From contig OX359250.1 in assembly GCA_947179485.1 (NCBI GenBank), positions 36,672,783 through 36,736,782 of the forward strand: DNA of 64,000 nucleotides, read 5' to 3'. This document shows, piece after piece, positions 38,513 through 52,870 of the stretch. The DNA is from Allacma fusca (Eukaryota > Arthropoda > Collembola > Symphypleona > Sminthuridae). The notes below the pieces were generated by a model. It saw only the letters and a program-made list of their open reading frames with translations, was not told where the DNA came from and made no database searches. A program made the position numbers and the translations under genes. The stretch's first letter is position 1; every line of letters starts with the position of its first letter.

Positions 38513-41042
38513 ATAAATTGAGAACTGTCTCCCAAATCTATGAAATTCATTTGCTTGGCTGGGAGAAAGTTCCAGCTTTCACCCCACACAACTCCCAACT
38601 ACTACACTCCAGAGCCCCGTCCTACCATAATTTTAAAAATCCAATATCCTCTTATTCATAAATTAATTTCTCAAAGGGAAATTCCCCCTTCAAAAAAAAA
38701 ATATGGGAGAAATTGAAATCAAAGTGATTTCACTCCTATAAGTACTATCTACCTACACAAGAATTTAAATTACATCCCAAAATTAACTTATCCCTTTATT
38801 GAGAACATTTAATAAAAATTCTGAGGCGTGAAATCATGTCATGTAAAATAAATTCAAAACTCCTTCAAGACTTAATTATGTAGCTTCCGTGCCTCTGAAT
38901 ACATTCACTTTCCCCGAGCCACTTTCCCTTCCGCTATTTTCCAATCCCCGTATTTTTTTAGGAACGTGTTTCATAAGTGACGGAGATTCCAGGGAATGGA
39001 GTTAAGACGCCAACGTAAGAATGTTAGATTTGTCGTAATTTGTCTTACTTTCCTAAGAGATGTTTTTCCAGGGGAAAGTACCCCAGAGGAGGCTGGTCTC
39101 ACGATGCCCCAAGAAGCTCATACTGAATGTATCCAGGTGGTTTAAGGAGCTATTTTTAAAAATAATATTGAAGAACTTCCTTGGAATTCTAATTTCCGAA
39201 GGAGAGTAATAATTCTGAGGATGATTTGAAGAATTTTAATATTATTTACTTTGAAGTTCCCAACTACTATTTGCAGTAGTTAGATTATGTTGTAGCAAAA
39301 CTAATGACGGTCCCAGGTGAAATGTAAGAGAAGTGGGTGGGTGATGGTAATTATGACAAATTCTCTCCTCAGGTCTATCGATATGGTTGCGTTGGTCCAT
39401 TGTTCCAGGGAGGAATGTGAGGAGGGAGAGGATGTGGGAGGACGACAGAAGTGAGGAAGATCGGAAGATAAAAAGTCAGTTTCTCTCCTTCCAACGGACT
39501 CCGTAACTTGAGAGAGGTTTAGAGGAACTCCAGAGAGCTCTATGAATGGATGTATGGAGAGAAGTGTAGGGAATAGGGGTGATGACATGTCGTTTCCTTG
39601 GTACTCCCAACCTCCATGTTTACTTTGACATTGTTTGAGTCCCCGTGTTTGCCTGCCTTGTTGTTTTGTTTGAGTCTTACAGTATTTGAACGGGAGGTCT
39701 TTATCAACTGACTATTGCCTCACGCAAGGCGTCATTATTCCTTCGGAAGAAATCAAAGCAACGATTAGGGTGGCCATAAAGCTATATGTATACTCCTTTC
39801 ACTCGATACTCTGCCCTCCAGGTTCTTAATTTGGCTACTTCAGACTCACATCACCCGTCGAGTCTCCGAGTCTTCCCCTCGCGTCCCTGTATCTCTGGGT
39901 CTGCGTCTCTGGAAATGGAACCAGGTTAATAGGGAAGTTCTGGGCCGGGGAATTTATGAACGGGAAAATCTTAGGAGGGACACCTGCTGTGACAATCTAA
40001 TAGCAGAGGTGTGGTTACTATTACAAGGGTGTTATTTTTATGATGACAATAATTGAATTAAGGTTAATATAATAAGAGCATTATTGTAGTTTTATTTTTT
40101 TGTAAATGCAGGGATAGAAGTATTGTTGTATTATTATTATTATTAGTGTTGTGAAAGCACTCGGTGAGTAACCCGGTTCACTTCTGAATGGGGGAAAGCA
40201 ACGGAAATATACAGTTACTACCACAAGAGCTGAAAGGGTTACAATTGTCCGTGGGTTTATTCCCGCTTCAAAGAAATATGACAATGGTTGAAATTGAATC
40301 CTGTAAATCATCGGCTCTAGTAAAATCCTGGATTGTGAAAGTTGGGTTACGTGTTCCGCAATTAGAAACCAATGACAAATCCCGTTTACATGAAACATGC
40401 CAAGTATGATATGGATTCCTTTTTTAGAGAGAGAGAGGCTGAGACAGCCGGGGAAAGCAATTGGAGAGTATCCCTATAAAATATAGGTTGGGAGTGTGTA
40501 TACTTGTCTTTATGATAGAATGAGTTACGAGGAAAAAGTATGATAGAATGGGTAGAAGAACAATTCATCATCGACTTTTCCTTTCGCTTTATGTATTTTC
40601 TCCAGTTTAGAGCCTTGAGTTTCCTTCCTATACAAGTTCTCTATCAAGTGTAACTTCATTCTTGAGGTTCTGCACTTTTGGCTCTGTATACGGATCCCTG
40701 CTCAGTTTCAATAGGAGTCCAGACGAGGAGTGTAGAAATATTTGGAAAATGAGAGCTTATGTGGAGGCTCGAGCTGGGACTGGGAGGGGAGGACTGTGGT
40801 GGGTATATACCATGTCATGGTTCTTGATACAGCTCCACATATATTTCAATGGATTGGTGGAGAAATGCATCAAAGTGGAAATTGAGCTTAGGGGTACACT
40901 TTCACTTTACTTTCTCTTTGTGTCTTTCACTTTACCTCGATCTTCAAACCACCGCCACATTCACGCATACATTATGCCTACGAGTTTTTCCCTGGTTATC
41001 TCCTCCCTTGTATCCATAGCCTTCCAGGATTAGATGCTTTCA
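38513..41042. other. No recognised gene
   Basis: One GGAGAAAGT copy is at 38562. The 123-codon plus frame at 40662-41033 overlaps the start of the 27-bp array region and shows no family motif. Otherwise I see only AT-rich non-coding sequence. Confidence 0.5.
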
Positions 41043-41412
41043 CCCACAGACTTTCTCTTTACGTGCCTATCCACTTTCTCCGTACGTACTTATGTTTCTA
41101 TTTTCCCCGTACGCACTTGTGTATCTACTTTCTCCATGCACACTTATGTCTACTTTTTTCATACATAGTTATGTATCCACTTTCTCCGTCCGTACGGACG
41201 CGTATACTTTCTCCATACACATTTATGAATCAACTTTCTCCGTACATACTTATGTATCAACTTTCTCCGTACATACTTATGTATCAACTTTCTCCGTACA
41301 TACTTATGTATCTACTTTCTCCATGTTATACACACTTATGTATCTACATTCTCCGTGCATACGTATGTATCAGGTTTCTCCGTACAAACGTATGTACGTA
41401 CTTTCTCCATAC
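41043..41412. repeat. 27-bp minisatellite with ACTTTCTCC core
   Basis: Units CAACTTTCTCCGTACATACT plus TATGTAT step by exactly 27 bases at 41231, 41258 and 41285. Diverged copies on both sides keep ACTTTCTCC followed by TACATACTTATGTAT. A 27-base unit equals nine codons, so two frames (41063-41458 and 41092-41439) read as nine-residue repeats without being genes. Confidence 0.95.
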
Positions 41413-44400
41413 AGACACATGTGCCTTCACTATACCTAACATACTTGCTCCTTTTTAAAGCACTCTTCCCTTGTAGCTCTGTAGCATATTCCAAATAAAT
41501 CCTGGATACTTATGTACTTATTCTAGCATAAATGAAATACCAAGGCCCCCGACCTCTCCTATTGGTATTTCCAACTCCACACAACTCTACCTCCATCGCA
41601 CTACGAGCCCTCAGTAGTCAGACAACATTTTCACATTCACATATGTAAATACAATTCAGAGTCTCCATATAAAAGAAGGCCCTCCAAACTGTGTGCATAA
41701 GCCAGATCTTCCTCCAGTCTCAAGTAGGTTTTGTGAATGGAGGAAAGAAAAGTGAAATTGTATTCGAGTAAATTTTTGGGGGGAGGCGAAAGTGAGAGAG
41801 AGAGAGAAATGAATAGCAAGGATTAAGATTAAGGACTCGCTACTAACTATCTACAAGAAAGTAGGAATTCCTTCCCCTCCGAGCACGTCCTTACCTATGC
41901 ACATGTTGAAGGAGAGGGAAGCGTGCGTGCAGGGAAGTATGCACAACATCATGACACAAAGAATTCAAACTGAGTTCTCAAATTATTTCCCTCTGAGGTT
42001 AGTGCCAAAATATTTGTGGGTTGCTTGGAGAAAAACGTACTTGAAATTCAATTTTATCTTTGTGTATCCACGCATGCACAAACACACGCACACACACACA
42101 AGTACAAACACACCGAGAGAGACAGAGTCTATATATACGCACATTTTCTGTTTGTTTACGTACTACTCACTGGAAATACTAAATTTTCTTAAGGGTTCCA
42201 TTGCATGCATTCAACAGTTCCCAGGAATTCCCTTCAACTACGGCAGACAGAGGGAGAGGGGAAAAAAGGAGAGGGCATTCATCCTTGCTCGCTCCTGTGC
42301 AAGTTCAACAAATATTTTTTGTTTGTGGATTCACCGGAATTCATCCCACTACAGCATTGGTCTTCTTCCTCTCAGGGAGCTCTTCTAGTTAACTTAACAA
42401 TAAACTGGATTTACTAGAAATGGTAGGAACAAAATAGGCATTTCATTTCAAATATTCCTCTCAACTGAACTACATTTTTAGATCCCTCCAGGTTTTTTTT
42501 ATCTTACCAGAAAAATCTTCTCAAACTCCTACGTTTCAGATTCCCAAAATATTGTTTTACATTTGAAAACAATTCACCACACGTGACTAGGTCTGACCAC
42601 TTTCTATCCCTCAATGTCACGAGACCCAGTGCTACCAGAAATTATTGAAATATTTTGTTATTTTCAAGAATTCTTGGAAGGTTAGGATAAAATCACTCCC
42701 TGAGAATTGTAAGGATGAAAAGTCGGAGGACACGTGGAGACAAACCATGGGTATAATTTTGTGAGAGCATTTTTATCAACCGTAATAATTGTAATGGCGG
42801 AAATAAAAAAATAAAAATCCTATCTCAAGACACGCATTCAAAATTACAGAGCAATTAGAAAAATGCAAAGCGTGAAGGGTTTTCTAATCTTCCCCTGGAA
42901 AAGCATCACGGGAAAGAATTATGGCTGGTAGTAAATTGGATATAGCATGAGATGGTACTTGTGAGCTGGCGGGGCTGCACATAGGCATGGTGTGAAAGGC
43001 AAGCTGTTACATGCCCGGAATGAATGGAACCCCAAAAGGAGAAAGACAACTGGGGAACGTCACTACAGACGGACATATTTGTATTGTCGCATACCTCATG
43101 GCGGATTAACAGCGAGGGAAATGAATGATATGGACCTGTGCATAGAATGGGATGTATGTAAAAATTATTCATAGAAAAAGAGACTCACATCTCGCCCTAC
43201 AAACTGTCGGGATGTGTCAAAGCTAAAGGGATTTAATAGATACAAAGTACTTTCTGTAGCTACTTTTAGCTCCACTGCATAATGAATAAATAAAAAAAAA
43301 CCAAGCGTGATAAAAAAAACCTGTGAAGATCCTCCGCTCAAACTTTTAAAAATATACTTTTCCTTTAAAAATTTAAGAGTCAGGCTAAAAAAAACGTTCA
43401 AGCTAAAAAGAAAGCCAATTTTCCCGTTCGAATATCTTTTGGTAATTACTATAAACTTCAAAAATTAAAATCCCTACTGAATCTCAAACTCATCTTAAGA
43501 TTCCCTTATAATCCCTTTTCTCTCTCTCTAATTTTCTCTCAAATAAATAATTCCACACTAAAATGTTTTTAGCAACTCGGAAGCTGGAAATTAATTATTT
43601 AGCTAATATTTACAGGGGACCGAATAATGTTTACAGAAACATTTTAAGAGTACATTTTCACTTGTCTCAAAAATCCTTTGAGCCCAACGGAATTCAAGTA
43701 ATTATCTAACTCTTACAGGGGAAATTTGATGGGAACACTGAGGAAAGTTACAAGCCTGGGTTGTGTCAAGAGGAGAAAGTGCGCTTGTCATCGCCTCATA
43801 ATCCAAATTTTGTGTGATTGTCCAGCAGTGGTAGGAGCCGGTGTGAGGGGATTTTGAAGAGGGTTCCGGCTCCGTTGGCTGTTGTAAAAAAAACCATTGG
43901 TCTCATTTACTCAAGACCTAGATGTACATACATTGGTGTATGAGAGACATATGTATGTGAAGCCGGAGAAAGAAGCAGGAGTGGAGGAGGAGAAAGAGGG
44001 GAAAGGAGATAAAAAGTTTTCTCCTTCACTGGGGCTCCTACACACTTGGAAAGGTATTTCTCTTGTTATTTCTGAACACTGGCTTGATGTACGGGCTTGT
44101 AGGTTATTGTGTGTCTTTTGTGAGTTCGTTGTACGAAAGAAGGGGGGGTAGAAAGTGGAGGCACACATTAAATAAACTGCGGTTAGGAGCTCTCCCTCTC
44201 AAAAAATCTCTCAAGATATGTATGAATTTGTATCCCCTCTGATGACTTACATTCTTTTTCATACATGAATATTTCTAAGGAGGAATTCACGAGGGCTGGG
44301 CTGTCAATTTGGGCCTAGATATATGTTCCCGTTCAGAGGAGTGTGTCGGCTGGCCTGTCTTCCCTGTTTATTTCCTGGAGGAACACTCTGTATCTTTACA

Positions 44401-47400
44401 TGTACAGAATACATCCAATCCCGACAGTATGTACATATGTAGGTGCGTGGACAGACTCCATACAAAAACGTGCACTTCCTTTATCCTGGGCTAAGAGGTC
44501 CGAGTGAGTCACTGGAAGGAATTTCTGAAAACTCAAAACTTACAGTATTTTCCCTGAAGCCCAAGTGAGCTCAGAAATGATTTCAAGTAATTATTACTTT
44601 TTAAAGTTTTCGACATTTGTTTTTGACTTTTGACAACTCTTGTTTATTTTTGTTTCCTAAATGTCTCAAGCATTTACTGCTGGTTCTTAGCAGTTCCAAA
44701 TATGCTTGTGTTTGAAGACTACAAGTAATTTTCTTACGTCTCTCTGAAATTAGTAAATTAAAATCTCCCTTTAGTACAATTTATTTGAATAAAAATTGTA
44801 TTTTTTTCGATGAATTTGACTCGAGCTTCTTAAAAATTCATGCTAAAATTTCCACCTCAACGGTGTTACGGCCATTTGGCCTCATGTGACAAATATTTCC
44901 CACTACTGTCACTGGTGTTCTAAAGAGCCCGATGCAGATGTTGAGGTTGTACAGGAAGGGCTTTTGCAGATGCTCGGTTTTGCCCCTTAGCGGACCCAGT
45001 TGGTTACTTACCTGCTCAGAGGCTCTCGTGATATATGCGTGCGGAGTCGGGGAAGCATTAAAACACTGAGGACCAAATATGGGGGAAAGGAAATAGCGAG
45101 AGATAAAGTACGTACCTAATGCAAAGGAGAGTACACGGAGGGGACGGAGCATGTAAATCTCTGCAATTTTTAATACTGCCCTCACGTCAGCCTCAAGCAA
45201 ATCTTCTAAAGAATTTAAGTACTTCCTCACTTTCTTTTTTTAAAGGGGAAAAAGATACGCAAGAAATATTTTTATACTTGGAAAGCCATCCATCAACGAG
45301 AGCAGTCCCTTCCTCTATCCTTCCAATTCAATATGCACACCCTGCTTGTGTCCATATGTGGGCTCACTTTTGTACATGCTTCGTTGTGAGGACCAGGTAC
45401 GTTCCTCCAGAGCCCCTCACAAAATTCCCTGAAACACATCGTCCGTGAATCCTATCGCTAATATTGTGTTATTGCACCTCCACGATCCATCAATTTTCAC
45501 TCATCTTGTCATACTTTCCCCGAGCCTCCTGCTTTCTCCTTGTATGTCTTAACCAAGACGTCCCTCAAATTTCCCTTTCTTTCGTTAGCATCCATCAAAT
45601 TTTGTGAATAGATTACTTTCTGTAATTTAAAGGAAGTAATACACATGAGTGGAGAGGACTTTAGGAGGGAGAAAGTCCTCCTTTTGTTCCCGCTCCTCTC
45701 CTCAAGTGAGATTTACGCCTGTAAGTTATTAATGCTATTTCCGGGGGAATTGAGGCTAACTATAAGTAAGAAGTCGGGGGAAAAGATGCTTGGAATATTA
45801 CAGACACTTAAATCCTCCGCAGATCTGAATTCAAGAAATGTTAACACGCTTTATTAATGTCCTCTCATATTCCCACTTTTCCATGGACGTGTCCTGAATC
45901 CCAAATGTGAAGGGTTTCCTGCCTCTGTCAGGCCGGGTGTCCCACATGCTATAGTCCTGTGTGCTGTCTCCTATATTCCGTGACATGGATACTTGCAATT
46001 GTAAATGTTCCCCTCGCTCTAGGAGGCAGAGAGAGAGAGAGAGAGGCACATGGAGAAAGTCAGCTTTCCCTCCTCAGTACTCAATCAGTCCTTAATGCCA
46101 TAATCCCTCATTAGTAAGGAGGGGATTTGGGAGGAAGTGCTGCTGATCGGAGCTGAGGCTATTAATTATTATTGTTGAAGAACCGGGAGGAGGAAGTGCC
46201 AAGGAGTGAAAAATACTCAAGGAATAAATACTTTTATCAAGAGAAAATCAATCCTGAGCCTCTCACTCCGCTGTTGGGGCTGAGTCGGTAAGGATGGATT
46301 GGCTTTTCAAGCACAAAGCTTGAGCTCTTTCGGAGCTTCAGTGTAATTAAGAAAAGTTGAAGGAGAGGAACGTCCGTGTTTTTATAGTAAGTAATTATCT
46401 CGACGAATTATCAAAACTAAATTGCAGACATCTCCAACAAAACAAGACTAACCTTCAAGTAGGGAGGGGGAAGAGGCACTTGAGGAAATTTCCGAAATAA
46501 ACAACTTTAAAAAACTAACTGAACTTCGAAGGAAATGAAAGAACACGTGCCGGTGGAGCACGTTCGCTCCTGTGTACCCGATAAATCTCAGGAGAAAGTT
46601 CCCGAAGACACACATGCATCGGAAAATTGAGCAATCAGCCTTTCCAAGCCGACAAATCCAAATAAGTCCAATCTCAACTATTTCCCACTTTGTCTGCATT
46701 TAGCACAGTGGGATATCCTGAGACAGGAGCATTTCCCTTGCTTTCTCCCCAACAAACGCCTATAATTTCTTTTGATTTCCACACAAAGCCTTCCCCTCAA
46801 TAAGGCTCCGAACACATGAGAATTTACATATAAATGTCCATAAAAAGGAATGTATTCAGATTGTAAGTAAAAATAGGAAGGAGCATCTGCCAGCCACTGT
46901 ATTTGTAACTTTCTCCAAGTGGCAATGGTGTCGGGGATCCTGGTCCAGGGATTTTCACCAGTCCTTAAGGAAAGCATTGGCCTCGGATCTCCCAGGGTTT
47001 TTTAGGGGACAGGGGGGATTTTTAAATTCTATGCCTCTACCAGCGATATAGGTCGTTACATGACCCCATGAAAGGCAGGAGCGTGGGAAACATCCTTGGA
47101 TCTGCCTTTGTTAAAGTTTAAACTTTAGCCATTCCTCCAACTTTTCCTACATAAGGCCTTTGCACATTCTCATTATTTACTGTTCCCTCTCCCCTCCCGC
47201 GACATATCAGACCCCGTGTTGGGAAATATGTGTTGAGATACAACTCTGGCTGGATTTCAAAGCTTATAGGTAAATATCATGCGTGGATGTCCCATAGAAA
47301 AAAAGAGGGGTTCAGCTGAAATGGCTGGAGATAGGGAAAGCCACCACGGAAATCAGGAAATATGTTACGGGAATTGTGGGAAAAAACTGTCGAATCAAGT

Positions 47401-48905
47401 TTTACTAAAGTAACGGAAAAAATTCGAGAGAGGGGGAGAAAGTAGGAGAGAAGCAAGGAGTAACACATGACTCGTACAGATATTTACCTTAGATCTGACC
47501 AGGGTGATGGTGCCTGGGGAAGTTTACTGAGCTACAGTAGAGTCCTAGTGTAAGAGCCGCTGTGGAAACACTTCTTGAAAACAAATTTGTCTCTTGGAGC
47601 GGAACGTTCCTGGAAAATCCGATTGTGGTAAATGGGAAGTGGAAGAAAATTCTTTGGCCTTCAAGAGAAAATACGCTTACAATGGAATTTCTGAAGAGCG
47701 AGAGAGTACTGTACGAGCCGCATGATTTGACGTGGCTTTGGAGAAAGTTGGAGAAAGCAGACAATGTCCGTACATTCACCCTTGCTTTCCCAACACATGA
47801 CTGTTTGTTCCGTAACTGTATGAGGTTAGAGAGGAGAAAGGGGATTTTTTTCTCATTGTACCTCGTTACTGACCGATTTCATTACAATAAGGAAATCTCT
47901 CTCACTGTGTGGGTTTGATTGGGAGGAGAAAAGTGTATGAGACGGAGGACTGCTGGGGCTCTCCATTCTTGTTGCTGATAGCGAGGCACCCATAAACATG
48001 AGACTTTTTTCAAATCAGAATTTATGTATTATTTTGTGAGCATATCTTCCCCCAATTGAATATCTCTCTCTCTCTAGTTCTTGGAAAGTTTCTCTGCGGC
48101 TGCAGGTCTCGGAGCCCCTCATCGATTTTTCCCACTTGTTTCCGCTCCCAGCCAAGGTTAAAGGGAAGAGTGAAACATCTTGAGCATCTCTTCCTCAAGA
48201 TTGTGACATAAATGACAGGCGTAATTTAATTGTATGCCGTGGATAAATCTAATCTGCAATAGGTAAGCGACCTCTGCTCTCCCTCCGAATCAATTGGTTC
48301 CCTATTCTTTTGCCAGAGTGCTAACCTTACGTAAGCCTCCTGGCTCCACTCCCGAAACCCAACCTCTGTGAATGAAGGGTTTAGGGATATATAAGCATAA
48401 ATAGTGTGTTTGCTGACTGTACAATAAATATCGGAGGGGAAAATCTCACAGCTGTCTTCCTTTTGTGCGATTGGGAAAAAACTACCTAGTGGTTGGAGGA
48501 TGTCCCGTCCTTTTCGAAGAATACCTTGTCTAGCCTTCCTCCCTACCTGCTCCCTCCCTTTTGTAATTTTTCGAGGAAAGAGCCGTACCAGTGAAATAAG
48601 TCAGTTTCCCGGAGAAAGTTCACACATGGAAAGGAGTTTTCTCTCCAATAGTTTTCCCTTCCCTCCAGGTCTCACTACGAGTACGATGACTACTACACAA
48701 ACTAATTGTAAATACAAGGCTGATTCCTTAACTTGATTACCTGTGATCATCGTTAGGTATGTATGTGTAATGCTGTACATGCTTTTATATTTTACCAAAT
48801 TTGTATAAATACAACTCACACCTATACTCCAGGAACTGGGATATTCCGTAGGGCACTCCCATGCACGAGGGCTGAGAGGAAATGATATGACCTACTCTGT
48901 TGTAC
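41413..48905. other. No recognised gene; one weak spliced candidate
   Basis: The stretch contains a (CA)n-like tract at about 42085-42114, a short (GA)n at 46028-46045, and motif copies at 43772, 45668, 46052, 46591, 46918, 47435, 47740 and 48611. The minus-strand interval 45230-44838 has consensus donor and acceptor sites within an open frame; see findings. The 118-codon plus frame at 47562-47918 is protein-like but unmatched. Confidence 0.45.
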
Positions 48906-49010
48906 ACGCTCATGTAATATAGATTCATGTGGTACGGACTCATGTACTAGAGACTCATGTACTAGAGACTCTTGTAGTAGAGACTCTTGTAGTGCAGACT
49001 CATTTTCAGC
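48906..49010. repeat. 15-bp tandem repeat
   Basis: Seven consecutive 15-base units of AGACTCATGTACTAG type start at 48906, 48921, 48936, 48951, 48966, 48981 and 48996, with no step change. On the minus strand they read as a five-residue repeat (LVHES type) inside a 170-codon open frame (48822-49334). Confidence 0.95.
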
Positions 49011-52000
49011 CTCAGCAAGTCTTCGCACCAACTTCGAACATTGACTATTGCTGCGTGTCTTGGGAAGCTGGAGCAAAAATAGTTTGAAACCAAAGTGAAA
49101 ACAATTTATGGGCTTTGGGAGCAGACCGAAGGAAGGGAGCGTCCTAAAAATAGTCGATTGCTCAATATCATTACCAATTTGAAATCCTGTGCAGTCTCCG
49201 TATGGAGAGCATGCCGGTACTGCTAATGCCAGTGCTATACTACAAGAAAGAGAAGGTGCAAGGGAAATTCTAAAACAGTGAGAAGAGTCAGATCGAGGGT
49301 AGGAAGATATGAGGGGAAATGGGAATAAACACATGTCTCTTGATATGGAGAAAGTTGGGGGAGCTGAGAGTTAAGCATGGGAGCTAGAGAAGTGGGTGAA
49401 AATTTTGGGAAGAACCTGTTGTGATTATTTTTCATCTCAAGCTGCTACTTGGAACGAGCCCATAGTCAAGGAGTTGTATGGAGGGAATTTAAAGGAGAGA
49501 CTCACTCAGCCCTCCCAATGATTGCCTTCGTTTAGTAAAGCAATTAACCCTCGGCTCTAAGTTCCCAGTTCAGGACTGTCTTTTAGTGTGGGAGAGAGCA
49601 TGTTTGAGAGAAAGTGCACACAAGATGTGCTCCTTTTTATGGGCCAAACAAGTTAGGAAGGTATTACCTTATCGTTAGGCAAGCATGATTGTAAAGTCAG
49701 TACACTGTTGGAACATGTCTATAGACACGAACAAAACTACTTTTTTTTAGCTCCAAGAAATTAAACTTGCTCGATTTCCTCCTCATTCTTCGTCTCTTCC
49801 CTTATAAACAGGTCCGCTCTGGGAAGATTCTCCAAATCTAAAATTTCAAGTGCATTCCCCACTTTCACCAAGGAAGGTCTATTAAAGGAACGGGATAGTC
49901 TCGTATAACAATTGGAATAAAGTGTACTTTCCCCTTTATCTGGAGAACCTCACCCGTATTTGGATTTGAGAGGTTGCTTTTATCATAAAAGTTTTCCTCC
50001 GTTTTGAGCAAAACGAACAAGTGACTACAGGAGAAAAATAAAAGTTGGTTTCTTTTTTTTTTAAACAAAAATGATATTCTTATCTGGGGAAAGACAGGGC
50101 CTGGTTAGGAGTTACGGGGCATATACTTGTACTTACCTGACCATGAGCAGGTTGCATGTTGCCACTCTCCCTCGCAAGGCTTTTAGCTGTTGATGCGGCA
50201 GTGGTAAAATTTATTGCTTTTTTCATACACAAGGTGTTGATACTATGCCAGTCGCAGGGTTTCCCATTCCCGACTATCATAAAATCTAGCATTCCCACAT
50301 GCTGCAATATATCTTCCATTTCTCTTTCGATTAGCTCTCTGCCGGCTGATGTAGTGAAAAAATTAAAAATACTTTCTCCAAGTCTCTTCTTCCTTTCTTA
50401 CTTCTCTTTTATGTTTTGCCCCCGTCCAAGCAACTCAGCGCATGTTCCCAGTAAATTACATACATTGATCTAAATGGAACAAATAGCGTTCCGTGAGTAA
50501 TAGATATGAATCCTGGGAGTGAAGGGATCCCAAGGAAATGTAAATACGAGAGAGAAAAATTTACTGCACTGAGGACGGACTGTGGGGAGAAAATGGAGAA
50601 AGTAGGGAAAGTGGAGAAAGTGGAGAAAGCTGGGTGGACATAAAAGTGCGAATTTTATTTGCTTTTAATTATTTTTCCTCTATCTAATTCTGTGTGCAAA
50701 TAAGAGGGGAAAGTACACTAGTTGATTTGATTGGGGCATGGACTGCGGGTTCCCAGTCCATGGGAATACTGAAGGTGGACAGGCTATAGGGACAGGCGAG
50801 AGAGCTGGAGATATGGCACAGAAGACCAGATTAATAAATTCAGGGGAGAGGGGGAAATTCCAGGGAAAAGGTTAAGAAGACAGCTAATAAAAGTACATGG
50901 AAAACTAACGGTCAATCAACGATGAAGAGATCAACTTGCGTTAGTGATTTACGATTAGAGAAGCACGCGGAACAAAAGGGAATTTTCGACAAGAAAGCGA
51001 AACCACATGTCTTTACAAGAAACTCCTGGCTCGGGCTATGGACTTTTGTTCCACATAACAACCTCATACTAGAAATCATAAGATGGAGAAAGAAGAGTAC
51101 ACTTGTTCTTTATCTCTCTCTCTCTCTCTCTCCCTCGCCGTCCCACACAAGCCGCATCATACAAGTTATTCTGGCTTGAAAATCAAGTCTTTATTAACAA
51201 AGACTTTTCTCTCTTGAACATTTCCAGACGCACAGTTTCGCTTTCTAATTAAGGCTCTTTTCTCCCGTTTCCATTATAATGATTAGACCTACTTACTGCA
51301 CGCTAGGAAAACAAGTTCAACTTACCATTCTCAACTTGTTCAACTTTTTCTTGCTTTTTTTAACAATAGTCTACAATTACTTCCCTCGACGATTTGATTG
51401 AAAATTCTCGCTCTCTGTACCAAGTCACTTGAATTTTTTATTGACACTTTTCCAAAGACTAATTCCTCCCGAAAGTTGTTCCCCGCCTTCTCTGTAGCCC
51501 CAATCTTCCGACAAGTCTCTCCCTCTTTTCTCCTCTAACGAGATACTCAAGGAAATGATCTAACGAGTTAGATGCTCTTGTTTAAAACTGGTCCAGCTAT
51601 GAAGGAGAGCCCAACTATTAAAAGAATCTTGAGAGAAAAACAACCTAAGACGGAGTCCTCGGAGTCCAAGCCGTCCCCAGTCCCTTTCATGGGGAGAGTA
51701 TACATACGGAGACAATGCTCCTACAATTTGAGTCCCGTGCTCTATACATGTGAAGGAGAGACGAGGGAGAAAGGGAAATAACAGGAGAAAGGAGGAAAGA
51801 AGAAAATCCGCTTAGGACAAGAAAAACTTGAAAGAATGAAGTGAGAGTAAAGAAATAAGGAAGGGGGAAAAAGTCGATTGTGTATGTGGTCAATGAAAGA
51901 ATGAAATGATGTATGTTCGCGCGCGTATGTGTAGCAAGTCAAAACTCCCCACAATACTTCACAGGGAGTTAGTGTACATAAAATTATAGTGGGCACGGCA

Positions 52001-52702
52001 AGAAAGACTATATAGGGAGAAAATAGAAAGGAACGAGAGTGAGAGAGAGAGTGAGAGCGAAGAGACAGAAAGCAGGAGAACCGATTGATCGTATTTCTGA
52101 TTGTTTAGGATAAGGCCAGGAAAAAATCTAATAAAAGTGGACCCTATTCACGGCATGTACACACTTCCCACAAGAATATAATGAAAGAAGGTAGGAAATT
52201 TTCAAAGCTATGACCATGGCAGGAGTGAGTAGATAAAATAATAGGAGGGCAGAGAAGAGCAACCAAAACATGCCAGCACAGAAGCAATGCACAACCATTC
52301 CAGAGCCAGTCATGAAAACAGGCTAATAATTACTGTTTGCTCTTCTATGTCCACAGCCTTTCTCCGAGCATCTTCTGGTTTTCCTCGCTCTGGCCCTCTC
52401 CCGCCTCCACCGCCTACTTCCAATTAAATAATATCCTCTTCACGCTAGTACTTGACCCAAGATTCGTGACAATTGCTTCGTAATTTAATCTCCACCTGAA
52501 TTTACCCCCGGAGCTATTTTCCTCCCCAGAATTATCACAAGGGCTTATCGTACTTCTCTTCCGATGAATTCCTTCCTTAATGACTCAGGGAGCTGGGGAT
52601 TTTTCCCGAGTAACATTTTTTTTACATGAGGTTTTAATGATGAAAGTAAGTCAAAAGGAAGTACTGCAATTTAACTTGCAAACGCTTACACATCTGATGA
52701 GT
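49011..52702. other. No recognised gene; motif cluster
   Basis: The stretch contains a GGAGAAAGT/GGAGAAAGC cluster at 50595-50630, (CT)n at 51112-51133, and motif copies at 49347 and 50371. GA-rich sequence occupies much of 51760-52075. Confidence 0.5.
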
Positions 52703-52870
52703 GTGTCTTACCAAAATATCCAATTTTTATGGCTTGTATATATGGTGAAAGTTATTTACATAAAAAAATTTTTGCTTTCACTTCCGGTGAAAGTAATCTT
52801 TAAAAATATTTGTATGCAAGTACTTACGGTAAAAATTGCTCACAAATATTTTTGCATTCTTTCACCGTTG
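52703..52870 (+). repeat. Diverged 42-bp tandem repeat inside an open frame
   Basis: Four units of exactly 42 bases (52703, 52745, 52787, 52829) keep the length but differ at many bases. The units starting at 52745 and 52787 share GTGAAAGTAATNT-like starts, and the 52829 unit begins GTAAAAATT. In the plus frame from the ATG near 52580 they read as 14-residue repeats starting VS, VKVI, VKVI and VKIA. Length conservation without stops is odd for decaying simple sequence, but the 100-codon frame has no known domain. Confidence 0.7.
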
